Assembly: GCF_001039355.2 (NCBI RefSeq)
Contig: NW_019773981.1
Location: 190,355-254,354 of the forward strand
Direction of reading: 5' to 3'
DNA length: 64,000 bases
Source: Lingula anatina
Lineage: Eukaryota > Brachiopoda > Lingulata > Lingulida > Lingulidae
Shown: in pieces, positions 1 to 12,600 of the stretch
Numbering within the stretch: position 1 is the stretch's first letter
Layout: each line of letters starts with the position of its first letter
Translations under genes and position numbers: made by a program
The notes under the pieces: model-generated
The model's database searches: none
What the model was told of the DNA's origin: nothing
What the model saw: the letters and a program-made list of their open reading frames with translations, nothing else

Positions 1-380
1 GTTTTAATCAGTTTCAGGTGCAAATTATGCATTTCTTACCTGGGTAACACTGCGGTGTTTTTCTGCCTTGACTGATGTTAGCATAACCCATTCCTTCTAC
101 TAGCATAAGATAAATAAAGCCGCCTTTTTGGTGCTTAAATTTTTTCGAAAAACGATAAAGAAAGTTCTTCAACCTGAAAGCACATTTCACATGTACAACT
201 GGTATAGTCTTAATTTGTATAGACTTCATCAACCCGAAGTCGATCTAGTGGAGGTGTGGTTTGTGACAGTTGTCATGATGAGGCATTCTTACTATTATCT
301 AACTCATTATGATATTATCATTTAAAAATATGTTTCTTCTTATCATTTTGTATTAATATCTTAACATTTTGTCTGTGAAG

Positions 381-1680
381 CTCCAACCTGTGGCTCTGAT
401 TCTGATTGGCTTGCGCACAAAGATTACTGCTACTTCATCAGTGGATCATATGGCTCTGGGACAAAATCTTGGTATGATGCAAGGAAATACTGCATGCAAA
501 ATGGCGGAGATCTAGCCAGTATACATGATAGCGACGAGAATGATTTCCTGCTTTTGGAGGTGAGAATGTATTGTGCTAGGTTTGTAGTCATCATACTTTT
601 TTGTCAGAAGTCCCACTGCAAAGCTTTAATTTTCATTTTAAGCTAGCTTTTTAATATGGCATAAAATACTTTTAATTATTCATTGGTCTCCATATGCTCA
701 TAAAGTATCATTTCTCAGGCTGGTATAATATATAATGATAAAAAAGATTTTGAACCAAATGTTTTCATTCTGTTTTCACACTTGGAAAAAAGCCGCTTTG
801 CCAGACAACTACAGGTTTATTTGATTATGTAATTTATCATTTCCATTTTACTTTCTTCAGACAAGCAAGAATTCAAAACAGAAGTACTGGATTGGCCTAA
901 ATGAGCTAGATTTACAAAGCTACAAGTAGGTTTGGTCTGTTTCCTGAATATTTGATAAAAAAGTTTTACTACTGGAAGAACAATGTACAGTACCTGTACA
1001 TTTTGAAATGTTGGTATTTTTTCCCCAGAATTTATGATTGATATTATAGCATGTAAGAATTGATTATTTTGCTAAATATGGAACATCTAATGTGCAGATG
1101 GTCTGATGGAACACCAACTGACTTCATTTGGTGGGAAATAAACGAACCCAACAACTTCTTGGGAGGACAGAAATGTGTGGACTTTTACACCAGCACAGGT
1201 TAGTGGTACATTTCTGATTCATTAGTGAACTAATTAATTATTAGTAAATTGATAATATGTCTTTGGTAGTTTTATGTGAAAAATTATGAAAATAAATTGG
1301 ATAATTATGAATAGCAGTTGCATTTTCAAAAGATTGGAAGTACTGGGTGTGCTTCGCTTCGGTCTCATTGAATGAGCTTGTAAATGTACATGTATCTTTA
1401 AAGCAAATTTCATAGTGTTTGGAGAAAAAATATTTTATAAATTTTGACTTATTTCTATAAGCAAAACACAATTGTAGATTCTTCATCATGCAGTTCTGAT
1501 AACCTTCATAACTATGACTTAAGCCAAAAAAAAAAAAAACACAGTTAACTAAAGATTCATAATGAATGGTAATGAAATAACTTATTTAACTACTGACAGG
1601 ACATTGGAATGATGACAATTGTGGTGACTTAGAGAGCTACATCTGCAAGAAGCACAAGGACAGCAGGACGACAGCCACCC
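381..1680 (+). CDS. CTLD1 of the receptor (exons 1-4)
   Basis: First lectin domain in the window. It begins with a Cys-containing strand (PTCGSDSDWL) after the acceptor at 380, then has YWIGLNE (exon 2), NEPNN (exon 3) and HWNDDNC (exon 4), and ends near ICKKH. EPN plus WND are the classic Ca2+ and mannose/GlcNAc/fucose ligands, so this domain is predicted to bind sugar. It is split by an intron (560-860) that its paralogue CTLD6 lacks. Exon 4 also starts the next domain. Confidence 0.88.
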
Positions 1681-4600
1681 CAGCCCCCACCCCAGTACTG
1701 CAGGGAAACTGTCCACCAGGCTTCCAGGGCATTGGTAGGTATAGCAGTGGTGATTGTCATGATATGGCATTGTGTGGTATATGACATTATATTGTGTGGT
1801 ATGGCATGTTATTGTGTGGTATGACATTGTGAAGTATGACTTGGCTTCGTCTGGTATAACATGACATTGTGTGGTAGGCCATGGTATTGTTTGGTATGAC
1901 ATATGACATTGCGTGGTATAACATGATATTGTGTGGTAGGGAAGGGTATTGTTTGGTATGACATGATATTATGTAGTATGAAATGACATTGAATGGTATA
2001 TATTTATTAGACATTGGTATGTCTTGGCAGATCATGTGACCTGATATTTTATGGTATTTTTTGGCATTATGTGTATGGTACGGAACGGTATGGTATGGTA
2101 TGGTATAGTGTGATGTGGCATGACATTTAATGGTATTAAAGGCCCCACCCCTATACTGTAGGGAAACTGTCCACTAAGCTCCAAGCCTCCAGAGCTTTGG
2201 TATGTAGTAGTCCTGGCATGACATGACATTGTGTGGTATAACATGACATGGTGTCTTATGACATGACATTGCTAGTTAATATTTTTACTGCTAGCAACAT
2301 TTCTTCATGATTCACTTTCTAATTTCCAGGCAACAAGTGCTTTATGTTAGTAGGGGATGATGTTGATTCCAGCCAGCTAAAGAACTATACAAACGCAGTC
2401 GCTGCCTGCGCGGCACTCAACAAAAAGTATACACTAGCCAGTATAACTAACCCACTGGAACAAGGTAGGGAAATTAGCATTTTCTTTATGTTGTATGTAC
2501 AAATTGCCATTGGATTGTCTCCACTGAGTGAAAGGGTACCTTACTGGACATTTTGTCTCTTCTTAATGACAATGTGTTGGGTAAGACAGTTAATTAAGTA
2601 AGTACCATGTAAATGTTTGGTATACTGTTTTAAAAGTATAATGTTTTTTGTATGAATGAATTCTGGTAAAATAAATATCATGGCAATTTTGTCTTTAACA
2701 AGTTTAGAAGGCACATAGCTTTAAGAGATGTGGTAAAGCACATGCACTACATTGTGTACATGTAGTGCATGTAATGTTGAAAAATTTTATCTAATGAATT
2801 ATTTTAATCACTCTTACAGTTCAAATATGGTCAATTATACCTGGATTTCATTATGATATCAAGAATTGATAATCATATCTTTCCTACTTCCAGCTCTGGT
2901 GACTTCAATGTTGAAGGGTAAAAAAGTAGATTTTTGGCTGGGCTTAAACAAGCTTATTTTGCGAAGGTTCCAGTGGACTGACAACTCTCAGTTTGACTTC
3001 ACATACTGGGACTATGGAGAACCAGATGGATCTTCTTATGGAAGTGACAGGGTCAGTGATTAAAGTACAATTTATAAAAATGTGACCATCTTGCTCTTGA
3101 CTTTGCATTTGACTGCCAAATTGAAACGGGTTTTGAATTAAAATCATTCAAGTTTTGTGTTGAGATCAGTGAGAAATTTATTTTTAAAATCTTCACAACT
3201 GTAAAAAAGACTTTTAGCTTATTAATGGTATTGATTATTAATTACAGCTACATTGAAAATATACATTAAATTCTAGACTTTTATTTTCATTTAACACCTA
3301 ATAGGAAGACTGTGTCAGTCTCACCACTAGTGGAAGTTCAGCCGGACACTGGCGTGATCGAGATTGCGACCTGAAACTGGGATATCTGTGTGAAACCTGG
3401 AAAGGTAGGGGTTTGTATCTTGAAATATTTAATAGATATTTAATGGTACGTTTTCACCTGAATTTTGATACGAACATTGCAAAAATGTAGTGTTAACATC
3501 ATTAATTTCTCACTTTATTCAGAAAAATACTATTTTCAAAAAGTTTTAATAACTGATTTCATTGGCTTATCTTTACATTGTACCATATATTTTACTATCT
3601 TAATATTTTAAATGTCTATTTATTTATTGCCTTTATTTATGTTATTATGTTCATTTTACTTTTGTAAAGTCGACTGATCATTTTTAAGGATTTTAGACTA
3701 ATAATAAATATATTTTTTTTTCAATTTGCTATATAAAGTCTAATGCTCATTTTGTGATTTTTTAATAGACCCAAGTCAACCAGCGCCACCTGTCACCCAA
3801 TCTCCTGCTTCATGTCCTCGTGGCTACGACACATACGGCAGTGACTGTTACCAAATGACGGCAGCCATGACTTGGGACAATGCCAAGGCTACGTGTGAGA
3901 GGCAGGGAGATAAGCTGGTCTCTGTCCTGGACAGTTATGAAGAGGCCTTCCTCATTTTATACACTCAGAGAACTAAACCACAACCCGTTTGGCTTGGCAT
4001 GAAGAGGAATGGGGTAAGGGGAAAGACAGCGCTTTGTGTTTCCAGGTTAATAGAAAGATTATGAAGAATTAGCACTGCAGATGTGCTTTTTTATCTGCAT
4101 CTGTAAAAGTGTGCCAGTGAAATTATGATATTTTTCCAACAAATTTTACTATTGTTCTCAGAGTTTGTTAACTGTTTACTTTTAAATAATTTAATGGGAT
4201 TAATTGAATACTAACATTGATTTTATTTATTTACGTAACAGAACTGATATTGGAAAGAATTGTCTTCATTCAAGTCAATATCCAGAAAAGATCATATTCC
4301 AAGTCATCATTTGTTTTATTTTATAATTATCTAAAATATTTTAATTACCATAATTTGGCATGTGTTGTGTAGCGATCCTACTACTGGGATGACGGATGGC
4401 CCGTGGACTATGCCAACTGGGCCAACTCAGAACCGTCACGTGAAGATGCAGAAATGTGTGTGGCGCTGATGCCAGATGGGCGCTGGAATGACACTGTATG
4501 CAGTGCTTCAATACAGGCAGTGTGTAAAAAATCTTCAGGTGAATATGATATTGTCATAATAGTTCTGACTGTTAGTTTTTTACTCTATCGGTTGAAGAGA

Positions 4601-7123
4601 TTGTTATCCCTACTTAAAGTAACAATGACTAGTAACATGCAATACAGTGATATTGGACAGTTATTTGTTACTTTATTGTTAAAATGACTTCTTTCAAGGT
4701 ATGTCTTTATATTAAACTATTAATTGTCAATGAATAAAAAGCAGCATTTTTATAATCAATAATAACAGCTCATTTACATTTTTAATTGATAATTTCAGCT
4801 GTTCCACCATCGGCTGCCACAGACAGTCCCGGATACTGCCCAGATGACAAATCGTGGTTCAAGTACGGTTCCTACTGCTACCTGTTGAATGGCAATGCTT
4901 GGGACTCGTGGCCAGAGGCAAACCATGAGTGTTACCAGCTGGGAGCCTCACTGCTGACTGTGACCAGCCAAGAAGAGATGAATTTTATCAAGAAGATAGT
5001 GCGAACTGAGGATATACGTGGACGTAACGTATGGATTGGACTTTTAAAGAAACCTGGAGGTAAGAGGATGTGGAAAGTTGAGTGGATTGGGAGATAAATA
5101 ACCTCTTATCAGGTATAATTATAATAATCAGTGAAATGTAAGGGTATGGCCTTGTATTTGGAAATGATAACTTTATCTCTATTTCTTAGCTTTTTGCCTT
5201 CCACCTTTTTATTACAAGTAAGAGCAAGAGTTTTGCCAGTGGATTTCCCAAGAAATGTTCAAACAAAAACAGGAAAATCAGAAGAACATCTTTGTGTGTT
5301 TGGGTGAAGGAGGGGGGATTCTTACTTTTACATCACTTTCTGTACCCATGCTTTCCCAAACTGCACTATATATTAAGGTAATATATATATCACCTCTCTA
5401 TTTTCTAGGTGCCTTTGGTTGGTATGACAATACAGCGTTAAGCTATGTGAACTGGGCCACTGGTGAGCCAGCCAAGGATGAAGACAAGGGCTGTGTGTCC
5501 ATTCACCCAGCCAGTGGGAACTGGGAACTGGAACAGTGCTCCTACTCCAGGGGATATATATGTAAAATAGCCAAGGGTGGGTGTCAATCTAACATGTCAG
5601 TTTGGTTTGGATCTGCAAAAAGATATGTCTCATGTTTCATTTTTTTTTTTCAGTTGTCCTTTGATTTGATATTGTATTAACTTTCAATCAGTAAATGATC
5701 ATGAATAATAAGAAAATAAAAAAAGATGAATATGATTGTGAAATTTAAATTTCACTTGGCAATGCCTGAAACTTTATTAAGACAGGTAGAGTTAACATAA
5801 GCTTGAAGGGTATTTATCTAACTTGACTGGAAGGCTTTTGAATGATTTGATTTTTTTCCTGAAAATGATTTCATCTTGTGTTCACAGTGCCTATCTCCAC
5901 CACCCCTGGCCCATCCTGCAGATCTGGCTGGTACCTTAGAGAAAACGTGTGCTACAAGGTTGGTGTGTGCTTAACATTGGAGAAAAAAATAGCAGAATTA
6001 TCGAGAAGATTTCACATAAGATTTGTAGGGAAAATATCTAACATTAGAGGAAAAATAGTTACAAAACCTGTAGCAACATTGAGAAGGTTTAACATTAAAA
6101 TGGGTAGGAAAATACTTAACATTAGAGGAAAACTACTGAAAAATATTTGTAAAAATATTGACAGGTTAATCGGTAGAAGAATAGTAAAAAAAATTTTAGC
6201 TAAGTATAGAAGGCATTTCTTGTTAACAGGCATGCTCGCACACACACACACACACACGAAAAAAAAAGAAGTAAAAGTTTTTAAGCTTGGAATTATCTTT
6301 TCAGGGCTTCTTTGAGTATGACTCCAACAAGAAATCATGGGAGGAGGCTCGCAGTTTCTGCCGTGCAGAAGGCGGAGATTTGGCTAGTTTCCACAGTGAG
6401 GCAGAAAAAAATTGGTACTTGGAGAATCTGGGATATTACTACAGGTAAAAAGCTTACATACTTGTTTATTTTACATGCAGCTATCTTTATTTAGTACGTG
6501 AAATTGTTTGTAATTATTCCTGCTTGATAGTTCTTCTACCAAGTTTTTGCACTGATTTTATCTTGTTTGTGTATAAGGACAATTTTTGTCGCAGCAAAAG
6601 TAATTTGTTTGATGTAGAAAATTTATCATATCTAAGTCTAACTTAGAATTCTATAAAACCTATTTACCGCTAATGGTAATTTAACCTTTAATATGTTCTA
6701 TACTGGATTGAAATTTTGTTCTTTTTCTGCAGATACTCTGTTGGCAAAGAGCCATCATGGATTGGACTTCGCATTCCTAAAAATGGTAGGTACTTGCTCA
6801 TTAAATTGGAACAGTGGAAACAAAACTTACCCAATTATAATTTTTTTTCATATGTCATGAATGAAGATCTAAAAATGACATTCATACTTAAGGGCATTCT
6901 AAAAATGTTGAATCCTATGAGAATTTAGATATTAGAATTTGTGATGTGTTTCAAATATGAAAGGAAATGATGTGTGATCCATGCAATGTCTGTCAATTGC
7001 AAGTAAAAGAATGGATTTTGAACTCAGAATACCTATTACAGCTGTAATTTAAGTCCACTCTAGGAAATATTATTATTATTGGTTTTAGTAATTAGTAATA
7101 ATAGTAGTTGTTTTGATTCTTGC

Positions 7124-7169
<46 letters not shown>

Positions 7170-9586
7170 CCAAAAGCTGCAAACAACCAGCACACCTGGT
7201 CAGACGGCACAGCGGCAGATTATTTCAGCTGGGAGAAGGGACAGCCAGACAACCACAATGGCAAAGAGAAGTGCGTCAGTATGATATCCAGCACAGGAGA
7301 GTGGCGGGACGATAACTGTGCTGGCGCCAGAAGCTGGGTATGTAAAGCACCGTATGGCGCCACACCGCTTCCCAGCACCACCACACCATCAAGCACTGGT
7401 GAGTTGTAGTTTTATGTTTAGTTTTTTTATTGTATGCAATGCTTGATTGATTTCTGATGATTATGTTTTAGATGTTTCTCATCTGTTAATTTAAGTTCTC
7501 TTAGTACCTATTAAAATTTTGCCCTTTATTTGCTCTATGTAAGAATTCTCATCGTAGAAAATTAAGAAATCTGAAATTAGGACTTATTAGTAGTTTTTTA
7601 GATATGAATAAATGTCTAGGTTTGATTTCCAATATGCCTATAATCTAGAGCAAAGATTATAATTTTCATCATGATTTCAATATCATTATAACCATTATTG
7701 GTATTATTATTATTATTAAAACATTATTGTTTTAGACCATGGTGAATGTGGTAAGAAATGGAGTCTGTTTGGGGATAACTGCTATTTCTTCAGCGAACTT
7801 TGGGGCGATAATTCGCGCGAGTCCTGGTTCAAGTCGCGTGAGTATTGCCTGAGCAATGCTGGTGACCTGGTCAGCATTCACTCTGAGGCTGAAGCCGATT
7901 TCGTTACGACGCTTGTCAGCAAAAGTCAGCACATGAAGTTGTGGGTTGGAGCCAGCAATTTTGACTTTGAGGGATACAGGTATGTGGTGGATGGCTTTTC
8001 TAGAATATTGCTACAGTGTATAGTTTAAAGTATATATATATATATATATGTACATGCCCAAGGCATTAATTGTACCACCAGCGTTAGCGCTGGCGGTACA
8101 CATGGTTTCGGTCCCGTCCGGATCGTTCCGCCGGCTCCGCCAGCTCCGCCGGCTCCGCCGGACGGCTACCGTTACCGCTTCTCCTCCTAGACGGTAAGGG
8201 CCCCCGTACCCATCTCATGGATTTAGGTCACCTATAATCTCAACTCGTTCCACGTAAAATTTGGGCTTTGTCGGTATTGGGGTCTGGGTGTGGCACTCAT
8301 TACAATGCACCCTTGTCTAAAAATGGCAAAATTAAATGCTAATTATCTACCCTACGGAAGGAGTTATGGGAAAAATTTCTATAGACGGCTTTCCAAAAGT
8401 CATATGTGTAGATTTCAAATATACCCTTGGATTTGACCTTTGACCNNNNNNNNNNNNNNNNNNNNNNNNNNNNNNNNNNNNNNNNNNNNNNNNNNNNNCC
8501 TACTTTTCACCATGAACTGAATTTTGCAAATTTTTCTTCCCTTTTATCTCCAAAACTGGCAGAGATAGGTCCATAGTTACTATTGAACTTGAATAGGAAG
8601 TCATATACTGGCAATCTAAATGTGACCTTAAAATTGACCTTTGACCTACTTTTCACCATGAACTGAACTTTGCAAATTTTGCTTTCCTTTTGTCTCCAAA
8701 ACTGGCAGAGATAGGTCCATAGTTACTCTTGAACTTGAATAGGAAGTCATATACTGGCAATTTACTGTGACCTTGAAATTGACCCTTGACCTATCTTACA
8801 TCTTACGAAGAACTTAAATTTGATTGTACCATATATATTTTTTGCAAAAGTTTAAAAATTCTTGTTGATTGCATTTTTACAGCTTGTCAAGCACAAAACT
8901 GGTGGCTGTGTCCCTTATTTTGTGTATGTGGGGGTCTATACGAATGCGCTTGCTCCAGCTGGTGGTACAATATTCGGAGGCGGTATCGCCTCTCTGATCC
9001 TCTAGTTTCAAAAAGAATTATCAGCATTATGGGTTTTATATATATTAAACCATTCAAGGTGAATTTTATTGTTAAATGAGGTACAGGTTACTGTCTGTAC
9101 ACTATGTGCCTACAGATTACTGTCCGTAGCCCATTACATGTAACATAAATAATTCACATGGGGTATTAAGTTTTTGCTCAAAATATAATTCATTTGTTAT
9201 GGGAAGTAGGTAGAAAATTGTGTGCACATGCACACATATACACACACAGGGACAATCTTGGCCTCACTGTCTCATTAATTTTCAAATGATATCTTGGATT
9301 TTGAAGCCAAATTTTCATACTTAATGGTGCTTTTTCAGTATGCTCTGGTGCATACACTTAGTAGATACCAGTAGGTAAAAGGAATGATAATTTTGTGTTT
9401 CTTTTCCTAGTTGGACTGATGGAAGTCCCATGAACTACATCAACTGGGCCAAGGGGGAGCCGAACTCTCTGTTTGGTGACCAGCGGTGTGTGGACATCTA
9501 CTCGGGGACAGATGGGATGTCGGCAGGTGAGCCATTGTTAATCCAGTGATAATCCTGTATATTTATTTGTTCATAGAGCTCTTTCT

Positions 9587-9645
<59 letters not shown>

Positions 9646-12600
9646 ATGCACGTGTGTGCTTTTTTAAATATTCAAATATACATACATACAAAGTTCACAC
9701 GCACACACATACATTATTGTGCTACTGGTTTCAGGCACCTTCAATGATGATAACTGTGGAGATCCCTTGCCATTCATCTGTAAGAAGCACAAGTCCAGCA
9801 GCACCCCAGGGACAGTGGCCACCACCCCCACCATCCAGGGCAACTGCCCCAGGGAGTTCCAGGGCATTGGTGGGTACTGGATTAACATGGTCATTGTGAT
9901 GAATTAGGCTGTTTTTACAACCATGGACTAACTAGACGGTGGATCAAATATGGCGCACACTTTACAATGGATTCCTGCCTCCCATGTGCATTAATCTAAC
10001 AGGGGTAGAGCAATTAAATGTTGGCACATATTTGATCCAGGGACTAGTTGGTCCACAGATCATCTGGTTTTGTGAATGCAGCCTGATACATTATGGCTGC
10101 ATTATGCCTTATGTTTGATTTCTTGTTTTCATTTTGGGAGCTTGTTTATTTATATATTTGTTTATTAAGTTTTTATTTATTATTTAATAATTGTCATTGA
10201 TTTTTGTTTATGTTTTTGTTTTTTGTGTTCAATCAGATTATTTTTTTTCCATTAAAACAAAAAACAGAATTAATTTTATCAGTACAATTTTCCTAATTAC
10301 CAAAATATGCCTAGAGACTAATCACTATTATATTCCCTTGAATTTTTTTTTACTGAGCTTCAGATCTGAAGCATACCAAGAAAAATGAATGGATAGTTAG
10401 CCTAATATTTTTAACTTATATACATTTCATAGGCAACAGATGTTACAAATTTATGGGAGAAGACCCATCAGAGAGAAAAAACTGGACCAATGCTGCAAGA
10501 GCCTGTCAAGATATGGGAAAGGGGTTCACGCTGGCCAGCATTACAAACCCTATGGAGCAAGGTAAGAGTACCCTCTAGAACAAGTTCAGTCAGATTTCTT
10601 ATTAGAATACCTCAAATGCAGCATGAAAAAAATACAGTTAGAGAATTTTTCCTGGACCCAGCCCATTTTGAAAAAAGAAAGTGGCCTTGATTTGCCAAAT
10701 ATGAATAAATCAGCATATGATGTTTGTTGTTGATGATTCTCGAAGTACGCGTCTCTGTCATCTCCTTTTCAGCTTTTATAACCAGCCACCTACAAGCCAA
10801 AGGGACGGATTACTGGATAGGACTCAGTGACTACTACAAACATCACTTCTTCCGCTGGTTGTCAAATGAAGATATAATCTATACTAACTGGGGCAAGAAT
10901 CAGCCCACTAACTCTTGGAGCGTAAGATATTATTTATTTTTTATTTTTTATATTTTTTTCATCTATACTGACAAGGTTCAGACTTGTTGCTCTTGGAGTG
11001 TTTAGCATAAAGCACTGAATGCGCTTGATATAATAGTTTTGTTGGTTTTCAGATTCCCAAATATTTATGCACAACTGCGCATGCACTTCTATAACAGTTA
11101 ATATGGTCAAGAACATTGATGATGACTTTACAGTGAACAATATTTAACAGTTACAGACAGCATAAAGTTGCAATTGCTGAATATATTAATATTCTTTTAA
11201 TTCAGTCTGACGATGAGCAGTGTGTACAAGTACGAGCAGCCAGGGGCAGCATAGGAAAGTGGGCAGACTCCAAATGTTCCGATGTCGCAGCTTTTATTTG
11301 TCAAACCTGGAAAGGTAGAACATTCTGTCATTCAGTGAATGTTTCATTGCATATTTCCAAGAAATTCTTGACATTCGTTAAAATGAATTCAGAAAGTCTT
11401 AAAAGTGATTACTGTGCAAGTTGAAAACGTTTCCCTCTTTTTACTGATAATAATGTGTCTTGAATAAGGTGTTTGAAGTAAAGGAGGAGCTTAATAAAAA
11501 TGTGTGGTAAATTGCTGTAGGTACAACAGTTCTCGTGATCAAATTCATTTTCCCCTTTGTGTGATTCTTAAAATTCTTACAATTAGTGCATCTTCAGTTC
11601 GTGTCTTAAGAACGTATCAATTTGTTGTAAGTTTTTGAAGGTTTTAAAAACCTCAAGTAGAGGTATATATATTTCCTTCATAGATGCCAAGATTCCAACC
11701 CCTTGGACACCCGCCAGTACTCCCGCCCACCCATGTAAACCGGGCTATCGCTCCTTCGACGGCCAGACCTGCTACAAGCTGTACACTGAGCCCAAAATGT
11801 GGACCTACGCCCACCGCCAGTGTACGGAAGACAAGACTCTGTTGGCTTTCGTCCCAGATGCTCTGGCAGAGGCAAACTTGCAGACTTTCATGATTGAGAC
11901 TCAGGGGCAGCCAGTTTGGCTGGGGTTGAAGGATTTGGGATATGTAAGTTTCTGCTCAGTTTGAAGTCTTCATGTGCTGCAAGACAATTTACTAATTTCT
12001 GACAGTCCATCGCTTTTTCTTTAGCAGATCGTAACTTTATTTTAAAAGTTGCATAATTGGTATACCTTAGTGATTTAAGGAAATTGTTTCCGATTTCCCT
12101 ATTTTAAGGTCTTACGCTTATTCTGTGCCTTTCATAATACTTTAAACTTAGAATACAGATACTTTCTAGTGCATGTTACCGATTGTTTATTATTTTTTGT
12201 CTTTTGTTGTTTATTCCCTACTCTGCTCCTTTCATCATTTTTTATTCTAAAATTTTTATTCTGTATTTCAGCAACGTTTTATGTGGGTAAACGAGTGGCC
12301 TCTCGACTACACCAACTGGGCAGAAAACGAGCCCCGGACGGGCAACGGGGAGGCCTGCGGCGTGATGAGACCTGACGGGAAGTGGCAGAACTCCGTCTGC
12401 CACGACAAGTTCCCGTTTATCTGCATGACAACAACAGGTATCTTGGGGGAATATATTGTTATCTATGAGGAAAATATTGTTGTCTTTGAGGGATGTTTTA
12501 TTTGTGAGGAATATATTGTCATCCATGAGGAATGTGCAGAAGGAATTACACTGTAGAAGCACAGAACATAATGCTCCCGCGCCATCAAACATGTTTAGAA

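Larger units (their letters stand above)
8032..9010. mobile_element. Composite insertion in receptor intron 16: (TA)n, GC-rich block, 146-bp tandem repeats, assembly gap
   Basis: After (TA)n at 8032-8049 comes a palindrome at 8071-8100 (TGTACCACCAGCG ... TGGCGGTACA) and a GC-rich CCGCCGGCTC minisatellite at 8125-8165, unlike the AT-rich surroundings. Near the other end, 8960-8972 (GGTGGTACAAT) is the inverse of the left edge (ATTGTACCACC), so the block may be bounded by short inverted repeats. No coding sequence is recognisable. Probably a non-autonomous element or a satellite-bearing insert. Confidence 0.55.

Noticed and set aside
1582-2244. Minus-strand His/Tyr/Pro-rich ORFs
   Set aside because: They are translations of the intron minisatellite; the plus strand carries the splice-consistent receptor exons.
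6012-6338. Minus-strand ORF with hydrophobic stretches
   Set aside because: It crosses intron 12, a CA repeat and exon 13 of the receptor, and has no family motif.
12242-12592. Minus-strand ORF opposite receptor exon 23
   Set aside because: Shadow of a high-GC coding exon; no motif and no splice support.
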